A DNA stretch of 64,000 nucleotides from an uncultured Siphonobacter sp. (GCA_913774715.1 CAJYHS010000149.1:62001-126000), one strand, 5' to 3'; positions 1 to 8,572 are shown, numbered from the stretch's first letter. Numbers and translations are program-made. The notes: generated by a model from the letters alone, not told the origin.

Positions 1-422
1 GACTTACAATCGGGACAGGTACCCTGCACAAGAAGATTGATCTCCTGACGTTTATAGCCCTCGGGCAAAGGAAGACTTGGAATCTGAACCTGATCCAGAC
101 AGGTCGTTTGTCCGCAAGCCAAACATTTAAAATGCACGTGGTCGTGATGATGAGTGTGATCATCCGACTGACAGGCATCCTTGCACATGGCATATTTTAC
201 GGTTCCTTCGTCATCGAGAACTTTATGGATAATTCCTTTGTCCAGAAATGTTTTTAGGGTACGATAGATCGTTACCCGATCAAAACGCTCCTGGAGTTCA
301 CCTTCAAGCCCGCCGTGCGAAAGAGCAAAGTTTTTGCTGTAAAACAAATCCAGCACCTCTTCCCGGGCTTCTGTATGCCGCAGATTATGTTGCTTTAATG
401 TAGCAGGCACGAGCTTGTTCAT
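1..422 (-). CDS. Fur-family metal-responsive repressor (3' end cut by window edge)
   Basis: Reading minus from an ATG at 422 gives about 140 residues and no stop before the window edge. A winged-helix domain comes first (recognition helix around residues 50-64, with VTIYRTLKTF). A C-terminal metal-binding domain follows, with a structural zinc site: Cys100 and Cys103 in KCLACG, Cys136 and Cys139 in CPDC. A His-rich stretch (residues 89-97, HTHHHDHVH) is the probable sensory metal site. Fur proteins are usually 130-150 residues, so only a few C-terminal codons are missing. It lies 54 nt downstream of the ABC exporter on the same strand and may be co-transcribed with it. Whether it senses Fe, Zn (Zur) or peroxide (PerR) cannot be told from sequence; the His-rich loop favours zinc. 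The family call is firm. Confidence 0.9.
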   Translation of the reverse strand, partial: MNKLVPATLKQHNLRHTEAREEVLDLFYSKNFALSHGGLEGELQERFDRVTIYRTLKTFLDKGIIHKVLDDEGTVKYAMCKDACQSDDHTHHHDHVHFKCLACGQTTCLDQVQIPSLPLPEGYKRQEINLLVQGTCPDCK

Positions 423-476
423 ATTCTTTTTATAAGTTAAAACTGGCCTAACTCCGTGGGAAGTAACAAACCAGCA

Positions 477-2294
477 TTATTCCGCTTTTAAAGCATTCTC
501 AAATTGTAGCTTCACTAAGCCACTGTATAAACCATCTTCAATTAAAGACAATTCCTCGTGAGTACCCTGTTCGATAATTTCTCCCTGCTGAAGTACGTAA
601 ATCTGGTCTACGTTGCGAATCGTGGCCAATCGGTGGGCAATAATGATAGTCGTCCGATTTTCCATTAATCCATCCAGAGCCTCCTGAACCAATTTTTCCG
701 ATTCCGCATCTAACGAAGACGTAGCTTCATCCAATATGAGAATGGCAGGGTCTTTCAAAATAGCCCGGGCAATAGCGATGCGTTGCCGCTGACCACCCGA
801 AAGTTTAACGCCTCGTTCTCCAACAATGGTATCAAAACCTTCGGGAAACGAAGTAATAAATTCGTAGGCATTGGCTTTACGGGCCGCTGCTACAATTTCC
901 TGATCGGTAGCTCCGGGGCGTCCGTACTCAATGTTTTCACGAATGGTTCCGCCAAAAAGCATTACTTCCTGCGGTACGACCGCCATATGGCTGCGATAAT
1001 CCGTTATCGAATATTTTTCGATGGCATGTCCATCTACCAAAATCTGTCCCTGCTGCGATCGGTAGTACCGCATGAGTAATTGCACAATGGTAGATTTACC
1101 CGCCCCCGAATAGCCCACTAAGGCGATTTTCTCTCCTCGATGAACTTGAAGATTAATATTCCTTAATACTTGTATATCGGGACGTGAAGGATAACTAAAG
1201 CCTACATTTCTAAATTCAATGCTCCCGTCCAGGGTGGGCTTGCTTACCTGAGCAGTCTGATCGAGATCAACTTCCGAATCTTCTTCCAGAATTTCTAAAA
1301 TACGCTCGGAAGCACCGATGGTTTTCTGCACCTGGGCATACATATCACCTAACCCCCCAACTGAACCCCCAATGAACGCGGTATACAATACAAAGCCGAA
1401 AAGATCAGCCATGATCATTTCGCCGTTTAGCACTAGCGTTGCTCCGTACCAAACCACACCAATAATCCCACCAAAGAGGGCAAAGATGATAAAGGATACG
1501 AATCCTCCCCGGTACATAGAAGCTTTCAGAGCGGTATTCACTACCCGGTTCAGTGCCGTGGTATAACGATTCACTTCGAGCTTTTCATTAGTGAACGCTT
1601 TTACTATGTTAATAGATTGTAAGGTTTCCTCCACTACAATATTAGCCGAAGCCAGTTCATCCTGAGCCTGCTTGGACATGGTGCGAATAAACTTGCCAAA
1701 CACCATAGCCGCTACCACCAGAACGGGAAAGGTAGCCAGCATAAATAAGGTAAGCTTCCAAGAAATGGTCAGAATGACAATGATTCCGATGACTAAAGTC
1801 GCTACGCCCCGCAGTAACTCGGCTAAAGTAATAGTTAATACATCCTGAAGCTGGGTTACGTCGGAAGTCATGCGGCTCATTAATTCCCCTACCCTTCTTT
1901 GCTCGAAAAATCGAATGGGTAAGGTCACAATCTTTGTGTATAAGCTTTTGCGAACATCAGCCATGGATCGCTCACTGACGCGGGTAAAGTAATAAATCCG
2001 GGCAAAGGAGAAAATCGCCTGCCCGATTAATACCGCAAAAAGAGCAATCAGCACTTGATTGAGGGTAAACTGGGATTTCTTTTCCAGCACCGCTACAATT
2101 TCCCGAATGAGTAAGGGAAACGACATCATGGTTAACTGCGAAAGAGCCAGAAAGACCAACCCGATCAGGAATAATCCCCGGTATGGCTTTACGAATCTAA
2201 AAATGTGTAGTGCTTTGTTAAGCCCCGCCCGATTGACCTTCTTTTTGTCTTCGGGAGATGGTTCCTGACCAAAGGAGCCTGGACGTTTAGCCAT
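477..2294 (-). CDS. ABC exporter, fused permease and ATPase (MsbA/lipid-multidrug type)
   Basis: This is a half-transporter that should work as an inner-membrane homodimer exporting lipids or drugs. Numbering from the upstream ATG at 2348, a six-helix type-1 exporter domain spans about residues 55-345. The ATPase follows, with Walker A at 412-420 (GYSGAGKST), signature LSGGQ at 516-520 and Walker B at 536-541 (ILILDE). I place the start at residue 19 of that frame (2294, MAKRPG), because relatives begin this way and the extra 18 residues reach almost into the upstream gene. With that start the protein is 605 residues, normal for the family. The gene directly upstream (stop at 2354) encodes a small membrane protein and is probably co-transcribed. 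The substrate is unknown. Confidence 0.92.
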   Translation of the reverse strand: MAKRPGSFGQEPSPEDKKKVNRAGLNKALHIFRFVKPYRGLFLIGLVFLALSQLTMMSFPLLIREIVAVLEKKSQFTLNQVLIALFAVLIGQAIFSFARIYYFTRVSERSMADVRKSLYTKIVTLPIRFFEQRRVGELMSRMTSDVTQLQDVLTITLAELLRGVATLVIGIIVILTISWKLTLFMLATFPVLVVAAMVFGKFIRTMSKQAQDELASANIVVEETLQSINIVKAFTNEKLEVNRYTTALNRVVNTALKASMYRGGFVSFIIFALFGGIIGVVWYGATLVLNGEMIMADLFGFVLYTAFIGGSVGGLGDMYAQVQKTIGASERILEILEEDSEVDLDQTAQVSKPTLDGSIEFRNVGFSYPSRPDIQVLRNINLQVHRGEKIALVGYSGAGKSTIVQLLMRYYRSQQGQILVDGHAIEKYSITDYRSHMAVVPQEVMLFGGTIRENIEYGRPGATDQEIVAAARKANAYEFITSFPEGFDTIVGERGVKLSGGQRQRIAIARAILKDPAILILDEATSSLDAESEKLVQEALDGLMENRTTIIIAHRLATIRNVDQIYVLQQGEIIEQGTHEELSLIEDGLYSGLVKLQFENALKAE

Positions 2295-2353
2295 AAATGC
2301 GTTTTGAATTTTGAGTTTGGGGATTAGCGTTGTCTCGTTGCTCCCCAATCTTT

Positions 2354-2797
2354 CTATTTATTGGTAGCAAAGCGGAGCATGTTTTCTAAAACCGCAATGG
2401 GGGCTTTACTCGTCCGCTGATCCCAAGCGGCCCAATCAGCCAGCAAAGGCCGCCGGCCCTGAGCCTGAGCGTACAGCCGCTCTGCTAAATCCTTGATGTT
2501 TTCATTGGGAATCCAGTAATCCTTCTCGGCGTTGTCCGAAGGATTCAATCCAAACTGAGGTTGTTCAGAGAGATACCAGCCTAATTCCGAATAAAGCTTC
2601 TTGACTAGTGACTCATCATATCCTTTACGAATGAGATCCTCTGTAAAGGTTTTCTCATCCATAGAAGGCCTTTCATTGATAAGTTTTTTCAAACGCCCTT
2701 CCCGCATGGATTCTCCCTGCGAAAGCGTAACTATTAGAAAAATGATTCCGCCGAGTCCGAGTAATACGACAAAAGCAAAAGCAAAAAGTAAAAACAT
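2354..2797 (-). CDS. Small membrane-anchored protein of unknown function
   Basis: A 147-residue protein. The first 26 residues are one hydrophobic helix (FVVLLGLGGIIFLIV), followed by a charged soluble part. That part has a Lys/Glu-rich segment (residues 30-75) and a Trp-containing C-terminal third (KDYWIPNEN, LADWAAW). I see no catalytic motif and do not recognise a named family. It lies between gldB and the ABC exporter, all on the minus strand, with only 5 nt to the longest form of the exporter. Translation coupling with the exporter is plausible. The reading frame is supported by its helix-plus-soluble architecture and tight packing. Confidence 0.7.
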   Translation of the reverse strand: MFLLFAFAFVVLLGLGGIIFLIVTLSQGESMREGRLKKLINERPSMDEKTFTEDLIRKGYDESLVKKLYSELGWYLSEQPQFGLNPSDNAEKDYWIPNENIKDLAERLYAQAQGRRPLLADWAAWDQRTSKAPIAVLENMLRFATNK

Positions 2798-2848
2798 AAG
2801 TAGGAGCTGCCGACGTTTGAGTCCTTAGCTTTAAGTGAAAAAAAACAT

Positions 2849-3874
2849 TTATTGTTCCGCCTGACCCCGGTATTTGGAGGCTTCGAGAATCTGCCGGGCA
2901 TCCTGATTTTTCATGAGTTCATTCAGACTCACATCCGGGTTATTCATTTCGTAATACCTAACGATCTGCCAACCCATCCAGCGGCCAATACTTCCCGGGC
3001 AACGAGGCCCAATCTCGGGTGTCTGCGGGCGATCACCGAGGTATTTTATTCTTTTGTTGGGATTTGTTTCATAGAGTAACTTATTGTCTACAAAATGCCC
3101 CCACACTAAATCCTGAGCAATTTTCGTTTCCGCTAACTGCTGGCCCGTATAGCCAATTAACAAACTATCGGGCGTTTGAGGCAGCATGGTTTGAGCAAAC
3201 AAGTAGCCTTTGCCATAGTTAATCATTTCGGATAGCATGGTCTGGTCCTGCGGATTATTTTTGGCATACTGCTCAGACATAACGAAAAGAATCTGAGGCA
3301 CCAGAGCTTTGGGATTATACCGCCACATCTGATAACCGTACACGTCAGGCCGAAACTTAGCTTTCGGACCCAGAAAGTAATCCAGACCAATAATGATTAC
3401 ACTATCGCTGACGATCAGGTCAGAGCCCAGAAAACCAGAAAAGGCCAATTGGATGCGAGGCACTTTGAAGCTGGGATCATACGCTTTTATATTTTTGAAG
3501 GCTGTCGTGAATTCCGATCGCAGCGTATCAAAATCACCGAAGCTGGTCTGCGTTTGTTTGTAAAATTCCCGAAGGCTTGGCTCATTCACTCTCCGGTACA
3601 ATTCTGTCAGCACTTGTGTGGAGTCCTGGAGTCCATTTTTCAGGAAATAATTATTGACAAATGCCGCGTGTGTATCAACCCAGAGCCGGAATTGCTGAGG
3701 CGTCGTGCAGGCAAACAGTGAAGAATCCAGCCGTTCGATCGATAGCTGAATTTGAATAGCATCGGCTCCGGGCAAGCTTTTTACCGTATATTGATCGGAC
3801 TCCTTTGTTTGATCGCAAGCGACAAAACTACCAAAGATTCCAGCTAACAAGCTGATAATCAAAATTTTTCTCAT
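2849..3874 (-). CDS. gldB: Gliding motility lipoprotein GldB family
   Basis: A 341-residue predicted lipoprotein. The start at 3874 gives a short signal peptide with a lipobox ending in FVAC, so Cys20 would be lipidated; an upstream ATG at 3901 would add nine residues and weaken the signal. The C-terminal block with GRWMGWQIVRYYEMNN and SLNELM is characteristic of GldB, a membrane lipoprotein needed for gliding in Flavobacterium. The middle part (GLDYFLGP, ARQILEASKYR) also fits. Its start codon shares the palindrome CATG with the divergent beta-barrel gene, leaving no intergenic space. Presence of gldB suggests gliding ability, but gldB-like genes also occur in non-gliders. Confidence 0.82.
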   Translation of the reverse strand: MRKILIISLLAGIFGSFVACDQTKESDQYTVKSLPGADAIQIQLSIERLDSSLFACTTPQQFRLWVDTHAAFVNNYFLKNGLQDSTQVLTELYRRVNEPSLREFYKQTQTSFGDFDTLRSEFTTAFKNIKAYDPSFKVPRIQLAFSGFLGSDLIVSDSVIIIGLDYFLGPKAKFRPDVYGYQMWRYNPKALVPQILFVMSEQYAKNNPQDQTMLSEMINYGKGYLFAQTMLPQTPDSLLIGYTGQQLAETKIAQDLVWGHFVDNKLLYETNPNKRIKYLGDRPQTPEIGPRCPGSIGRWMGWQIVRYYEMNNPDVSLNELMKNQDARQILEASKYRGQAEQ

Positions 3875-4637
3875 GAAAACGTTCCTCAAAAAATCGTGCA
3901 AAATTAGTCAAAAAAATGGCCTGTTGGGTCTTTTATTTATTCTTTCGTTTTCTGCCTCTGCTCAATACCGAAAAGTAAATGAAACATATCCCCCTTCCCG
4001 TGGTATGGTTCGCTACCGTCCCGCAGGAGTCCAGATGGGTTTCAAATTATCGCCCTTTATTAGTGGAAGTCGCATCGAAAGTCGGGGAACTTATAACTCC
4101 TTTGATACTAACGGAGCCGTGGTGCGAATGAGTCTAGGGCCAATTGCTGATATTTTCTTTTCTGAAAAATACGCCTTCAGTACGGGACTATGGTATACGG
4201 TGAAGGGAGTTAATGTAAGAAATTCCGCTTCTTTTTTAAGTAATTTGACTCCTCCGGGAACGGCCACCTCTTCTGTATACAATCTTCAGTATTTACAGAT
4301 TCCCTTAACTTTTAAACTGCTAACCAACGAAGTAGCTGACCGCATGCGACTTTTCATGCAGTTTGGAGGGGTAGCTGATATTAAGCTGGCCGAAAAACCC
4401 ATCAATACGCCCATTAATGCCTTATATCTTTATAATGAATCACAGGATAGAACCCGAGCGTTTGGCTTCGGAGATTTTAACCTGCTATTAGCTGGCGGCG
4501 GAGAATATGCCCTGTCAGGAAGTGACGCTCTGGTTTTTGGCATAAGCTACCAGCGAGGCCTAGTAAATATTTACCGTAACCGGGATTTATCCATTAAAAA
4601 CAATTGCTTTTTTCTGGATTTAGCCTACAAGTTTTGA
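3873..4637 (+). CDS. Outer-membrane beta-barrel protein (PorT/OmpW-like)
   Basis: A 254-residue secreted protein. The signal peptide is residues 1-30, with a Lys-rich n-region, a hydrophobic core (LLGLLFILSF) and a cleavage site after SASA. The rest alternates polar and apolar residues with many aromatics, and ends in a final strand finishing at F (FFLDLAYKF), the usual C-terminus of a beta-barrel. The motif MGFKLSPFISGS near the N-terminus is typical of Bacteroidota barrel proteins. Only the ATG at 3873 gives a signal peptide with a basic n-region, which fixes this start even though it overlaps the start codon of gldB on the other strand. Function unknown; PorT in the type IX system is one possibility. 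Confidence 0.78.
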   Translation: MKTFLKKSCKISQKNGLLGLLFILSFSASAQYRKVNETYPPSRGMVRYRPAGVQMGFKLSPFISGSRIESRGTYNSFDTNGAVVRMSLGPIADIFFSEKYAFSTGLWYTVKGVNVRNSASFLSNLTPPGTATSSVYNLQYLQIPLTFKLLTNEVADRMRLFMQFGGVADIKLAEKPINTPINALYLYNESQDRTRAFGFGDFNLLLAGGGEYALSGSDALVFGISYQRGLVNIYRNRDLSIKNNCFFLDLAYKF

Positions 4638-4651
4638 GTCTAGGGTTTACT

Positions 4652-4762
4652 GGTTTTGAGTTAACAATAGTCAGCTATTTAATACATAAGGTATGGGTTG
4701 CCTCTTTCTCTAAACGCAATTATCTCACCGTAGAAAGTATGTTTTACTACTCAACTCAAAAC
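4652..4762. repeat. Intergenic inverted repeat of the GGTTTTGAGTT family
   Basis: GGTTTTGAGTT at 4652-4662 is the exact reverse complement of AACTCAAAACC at 4752-4762. The same words, with CCCTAAAC, recur on both sides of ilvC at 34.35-34.43 and 35.52-35.59 kb, so this is a dispersed element. Here it fills the convergent gap between the beta-barrel gene and the response regulator. Confidence 0.6.
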
Positions 4763-4773
4763 CCTAAGTACAT

Positions 4774-5451
4774 TCAAACTTCGAGCCGAAAACCTACGCC
4801 GTGTACACTCACCAGGCGTAGGTTTTCGTCTTTGTTAAGGTATTTGCGAAGACGGCTAATAAAGACATCAAGGCTTCGCCCCAGGAAATAGTCATTCTTT
4901 CCCCATAATCGGCTTAAAATTTCTTCACGAGGTATAATCTCATTGGGCCGCTCGGCCAGCATCTTTAGTAGGCCCATTTCTCGAGCCGTCAAATCAATAC
5001 ACGTCGCTCCGTAGGTAAGTCGCTGGTTTTTTAAATCCAGTTGGTAGCTTCCTAATGAGATTCCCAGTGGGGAAGCCGTAGCCTTTACATCCATCCGCCG
5101 CAAAATAGCTTCGATGCGAAGTATTAACTCTTCCATGCTAAAAGGCTTGGTCAGGTAATCATCTCCGCCCAGCTTAAAGCCGCGAATCCGGTCTTCCGGC
5201 AACGATTTAGCCGTCAGGAAAATAATGGGCATCAGATTTCCAGCAGAGCGGATCTTTTCAGCCAGTGTGAACCCATCCATTTCAGGGAGCATAACATCCA
5301 GCAGACAAATGTCAAAACTGCTTTGGTTAAAAGCCTCCCAGCCCAGCTTTCCGTCCTTTTTTCGAGTAACACAGTATCCTTCCTGAAGAAGGTTATCTTC
5401 TACTACGAAGCCCAGCGTTTCGTCATCTTCTACCAGTAATATATTAATCAT
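4774..5451 (-). CDS. Two-component response regulator, OmpR/PhoB type
   Basis: A 225-residue DNA-binding response regulator. The receiver domain (1-118) has the acidic pair D9/D10, phospho-acceptor D52 (LLDVMLP), the conserved Thr in IFLTAK and Lys in YLTKPF. The C-terminal winged helix (about 130-225) contains LTAREMGLLKML and the usual RLRKYL and VHGVGFRL. It lies 21 nt downstream of the histidine kinase on the same strand, so the two form a standard kinase-regulator operon. Targets are unknown. The last codons contain a perfect 14-bp inverted repeat (4787-4800 with 4815-4828), which may act as a transcript 3'-end hairpin. Confidence 0.95.
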   Translation of the reverse strand: MINILLVEDDETLGFVVEDNLLQEGYCVTRKKDGKLGWEAFNQSSFDICLLDVMLPEMDGFTLAEKIRSAGNLMPIIFLTAKSLPEDRIRGFKLGGDDYLTKPFSMEELILRIEAILRRMDVKATASPLGISLGSYQLDLKNQRLTYGATCIDLTAREMGLLKMLAERPNEIIPREEILSRLWGKNDYFLGRSLDVFISRLRKYLNKDENLRLVSVHGVGFRLEV

Positions 5452-5472
5452 AGTGTAGTACGAATCTAATTT

Positions 5473-6738
5473 CTACCTCAGGGCAGGATAGACCAGACGA
5501 AAGCGACTGCCTTTGTCTTCCTGACTGCTCATATCTACCTGGCCTCCCATGGCTTCAGTCATCGTTTTAACGTAATAAAGTCCCAGTCCAAAACCTTTGA
5601 CATTATGAATATTACCCGTTGGAACTCTAAAGAATTTATGAAAAACATGGCTGTGATGTTTAGGTGCAATCCCAATGCCTTGATCTTGTACGTCAATCAT
5701 TAGCCGTTGATTGATTACCTGAGTGGAAATGCGAATCACAGCAGGATTGTTTGAATACTTAATGGCATTATCCAGCAGGTTATATAACGTATTGGTCAGG
5801 TGCATAGCGTCGGCCTGAATCAGCGACGGCTCAGCCTTGAGTTCCAGTGTAACCTGGATATTTTCTTCCTGAATACGGGGCTGAAAACGCTCCAGTAAGT
5901 CCTCAATGACCTCGTGCACATCGAGCGTCTCCAAATGCAATTTTTGGTGCCGGTTCTGGGCCGTTTGTAATACGGTATCTACCTGCTGCTTCAATCGCAG
6001 TGCTTCTTTACGAATGATGCCCGCATAATTAGCCAGCCTTTCGGCGGATTGGTGAGGTTTGCTCAACACATCCGTAGAAATAAGAATGGTAGATAGCGGG
6101 GTTTTAAACTCGTGAGTGAGGTTATTGACGAAATCCGTCTGTAGTTCAGATAAACGTTTCTGTCTAAAAATGACATATAAAGCGTAGCTAAAGAACAGGA
6201 TAACCAGTAAAATTCCCACGGAAGAAATGGTCCATAACTTAAGCTGCCCAAAAACGTAGTTACGCTTTTCAGGAAAGTACACACCAAAGTAATAATTCGG
6301 CCCGCTTACCTTGGGGAAAGCGGTCTTGACGGCCTTCTGATCATCACAATTAGCGGTATGACAGACAAAACCACCGTACTGAATCTGATGCTGTTCGCAG
6401 TCGTAAATACCGTATTCAAAATTAGCCTTGAGATCACGGCGGGAAAACTCCTGCTTTAGGAAAACTTCTAGGGCAGAAGGGTCCATTTGATCGTTAATCT
6501 GGACGGTATAATAATTGGCAGACACGCGTTCCACTGGCTTTAAGGGCAAGGCATTGGGACGATTGTTATAGTCAATCATTCGCTGGCAAACTACCCGCAG
6601 AGCGGAAGTGACCCGTTGATCAAAATCGCGATCTTCCAGTTGATAGGCCTGCCGGAACCAGTAAAACTGCACCAGGGCTAGCCCCAGCAAGAGCAGGACG
6701 GATAAGACCGTAAAAATGCGAAGTGTACGACTGGACAT
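5473..6738 (-). CDS. Membrane sensor histidine kinase
   Basis: A 421-residue sensor. Membrane helices at about 9-27 and 170-190 flank a 140-residue periplasmic sensor domain containing four cysteines (C114, C126, C131 and C51 near the membrane). The cytoplasmic part has a HisKA dimerisation domain with phospho-acceptor His209 (NLTHEFKTPLS). The ATPase domain follows, with N-box (NLLDNAIKYS), G1 (DQGIGIAP) and G2 (GFGLGLYYV). There is no HAMP domain. It forms an operon with the OmpR-type regulator downstream. A perfect TAnnTTTG element (TATTTTTG, minus, 6743-6750) sits only a few nt before the start codon, so the transcript may have an extremely short leader. The signal sensed is unknown. Confidence 0.94.
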   Translation of the reverse strand: MSSRTLRIFTVLSVLLLLGLALVQFYWFRQAYQLEDRDFDQRVTSALRVVCQRMIDYNNRPNALPLKPVERVSANYYTVQINDQMDPSALEVFLKQEFSRRDLKANFEYGIYDCEQHQIQYGGFVCHTANCDDQKAVKTAFPKVSGPNYYFGVYFPEKRNYVFGQLKLWTISSVGILLVILFFSYALYVIFRQKRLSELQTDFVNNLTHEFKTPLSTILISTDVLSKPHQSAERLANYAGIIRKEALRLKQQVDTVLQTAQNRHQKLHLETLDVHEVIEDLLERFQPRIQEENIQVTLELKAEPSLIQADAMHLTNTLYNLLDNAIKYSNNPAVIRISTQVINQRLMIDVQDQGIGIAPKHHSHVFHKFFRVPTGNIHNVKGFGLGLYYVKTMTEAMGGQVDMSSQEDKGSRFRLVYPALR

Positions 6739-6817
6739 GTAACAAAAATAGCATTTGCCCCCAAAGCTTTCCTGTTATTAACATTTCATTAACGCATAAA
6801 AATCAGACAGGTATAGA

Positions 6818-6848
6818 TTTGGAAATCAATAAAAAATGTAATCTTTGC
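6818..6848 (+). promoter_or_regulatory. Promoter of the rtcB leader RNA
   Basis: TTTG at 6818-6821 is followed after about 18 nt by TAATCTTTGC at 6839-6848, close to the Bacteroidota -33/-7 consensus (TTTG, TAnnTTTG). Transcription would start near 6855 and run through the structured leader. Confidence 0.55.
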
Positions 6849-6854
6849 CCCCGC

Positions 6855-7027
6855 AATGCAAAATTTCGCCCCAGCATACCGTCAAGTGATGAGCTTACGT
6901 CAAAATCCGGCATCGGATTTTGGACGGAAGGATCGTGATGGTTCCGGGCGAATGAGATAGCACTCAAGGATGACTTAGGCCTAAGTATCCCTATATAGCC
7001 CGGAACCGCGTGTTTCGGGCTTTTTTT
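6855..7027 (+). ncRNA. Structured rtcB leader with antiterminator/terminator switch
   Basis: About 170 nt of leader RNA with several exact helices. CAAAATCC (6901-6908) pairs with GGATTTTG (6915-6922), and can be enclosed by CCGTC (6879-6883) with GACGG (6923-6927). GGTTCCGGGC (6940-6949) is perfectly complementary to GCCCGGAACC (6998-7007). Inside that long helix lies the palindrome ACTTAGGCCTAAGT (6973-6986), with GGAT/ATCC extending it. The arm at 6998-7007 can alternatively fold with 7012-7021 into an intrinsic terminator followed by seven T. The two pairings exclude each other, as in an attenuator or riboswitch. The gap from the T-tract to the rtcB ATG is only 24 nt and has no promoter, so rtcB should depend on readthrough. 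I do not recognise a known RNA class. Confidence 0.6.
6997..7027 (+). terminator. Intrinsic terminator in front of rtcB
   Basis: A ten-pair stem (6997-7006 with 7012-7021, one G-T pair) with a five-base loop is followed by T at 7021-7027. Its 5' arm is shared with the upstream 10-bp helix, so termination is probably conditional. Confidence 0.75.
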
Positions 7028-7051
7028 GTTGTATTTCAACCTCAAATTCAC

Positions 7052-8572
7052 ATGGAAACCCATATTACCCAGGACGAATTACTGGCCCTGGGCATTGAAT
7101 CACCCGAATTACAGAAGCAATTCTTACGGGTCTCAAGTGGACTGATTTCAAATAGCGTTTATACCAAGGATAAAGTCATGACGCTCTTTGCCCAGTTACT
7201 CGAGAATCCAAAAAAGTTTGCGTACTCTAAAAATAAATTAACTAACCTCGGACTGGCCGTTAAAAAGATGGCCGATGCCGGAATGCCGGTAACGTTGACT
7301 GGTTATACCCGGGAACTTCTGGCAGTAGAAGCCGCCCGCACGCCCGTCTATGAGTTACCTGCACGGCCCGGCCAGACTACTCGGGAGTTTGTTTTACGCG
7401 AAGAACCTCTGCCCTACCAGGTATACGGATCGGATTTTATTGAAGAAGGAGCCCTCAAGCAGATGCAGACGGCGATGCAGCTACCCATTGCAGAAGCCGG
7501 AGCCTTGATGCCCGATGCTCACCAGGGGTATGGTTTGCCCATCGGCGGTGTGCTGGCAACGACGGCTAATACCGTCATTCCTTACGCCGTTGGGGTCGAT
7601 ATTGCCTGCCGCATGTGCTTGAGCGTGTTTGACTTACCTGCTTCGATGATTCAAAACGAAACCCATTTGCTCAAGTCGCTTTTAAACGAACATACGCATT
7701 TTGGTATGGGAAGTGAATCACGGAAGAAATTTGACGATACCCTTTTTGAAAAACCTGAGTGGTCGGCTACGAAGCCCATTCGCGAGTTAAGGGATAAGGC
7801 TTATCGTCAGTTAGGAACATCCGGAACGGGAAATCACTTTGTAGAATGGGGAGAGCTGGAAGTACTTTCCGACGAGTTAGTCCCCGCTGGAAAATACCTG
7901 GCTTTGCTTTCTCATTCGGGCTCGCGGGGTTTTGGGGGGAACATTGCCAATCACTACTCTAAGCTGGCTATGCAGAAAACAAAGCTTCCCAAAGAAGCTC
8001 AGCATCTAGCCTGGTTGGATTTAGATTCTCAAGAAGGGCAGGAATACTGGATTGCCATGAATCTGGCGGGAGACTACGCTTCAGCCAATCACCACGAAAT
8101 CCATAATAAAATGGCTCGGGCGTTGAATCAGTCGCCTCTAGTAATGGTGGAGAACCACCACAACTTTGCCTGGAAAGAAACACTGGCCGATGGCCGGGAA
8201 GTGATCGTTCACCGCAAAGGGGCTACGCCTGCGGGTGAAAAAGATTTAGGGATTATTCCTGGTTCGATGACGCAACCCGGTTATGTCGTTCGTGGAAAAG
8301 GGCTCGATGCTTCGCTACAATCGGCTTCACACGGAGCGGGTCGACTCATGTCGAGAACCAAAGCCATCCAGACGATTCAAAAGTCTGATGTAAAGAAAGC
8401 TCTGGAAGAGGCAGGCGTTACGCTTATTGGAGCTGATCTGGACGAAGCTCCTATGGCCTATAAAAACCTGGAACATGTCATGGGTGCCCAAACGGATCTA
8501 GTTAGTGTATTAGCGAAGTTCTCACCCAAAATCGTCCGCATGGCTGACGGTCGGGAGAAAGCGGAAGATTAA
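7052..8572 (+). CDS. rtcB: RNA-splicing ligase RtcB (3'-phosphate/5'-OH RNA ligase)
   Basis: A 506-residue RtcB, which joins RNA 2',3'-cyclic phosphate or 3'-phosphate ends to 5'-OH ends using GTP and Mn2+. Metal and active-site motifs occur in order: DAHQGYG (from 155), GVDIACR (181-187), GTGNHF (258-263), HSGSRG (288-293), NHH (346-348), ENHHN (367-371) and HRKGATPA (387-394). SHGAGR follows with His427, the predicted guanylylated residue. All key residues are present, so the enzyme should be active. The start is taken at 7052 (METHIT) because an upstream in-frame ATG at 7010 lies inside the terminator hairpin. No archease or rtcA/rtcR gene is adjacent. The structured leader upstream suggests control at transcription elongation. 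Confidence 0.95.
   Translation: METHITQDELLALGIESPELQKQFLRVSSGLISNSVYTKDKVMTLFAQLLENPKKFAYSKNKLTNLGLAVKKMADAGMPVTLTGYTRELLAVEAARTPVYELPARPGQTTREFVLREEPLPYQVYGSDFIEEGALKQMQTAMQLPIAEAGALMPDAHQGYGLPIGGVLATTANTVIPYAVGVDIACRMCLSVFDLPASMIQNETHLLKSLLNEHTHFGMGSESRKKFDDTLFEKPEWSATKPIRELRDKAYRQLGTSGTGNHFVEWGELEVLSDELVPAGKYLALLSHSGSRGFGGNIANHYSKLAMQKTKLPKEAQHLAWLDLDSQEGQEYWIAMNLAGDYASANHHEIHNKMARALNQSPLVMVENHHNFAWKETLADGREVIVHRKGATPAGEKDLGIIPGSMTQPGYVVRGKGLDASLQSASHGAGRLMSRTKAIQTIQKSDVKKALEEAGVTLIGADLDEAPMAYKNLEHVMGAQTDLVSVLAKFSPKIVRMADGREKAED

Noticed and set aside
6884-6897. GTGATGAG in the rtcB leader resembles a hammerhead ribozyme core (CTGANGA)
   Set aside because: The essential first C is a G and no proper GAAA-plus-cleavage-site arrangement follows. 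Tempting because RtcB joins ribozyme-type ends, but not supported.
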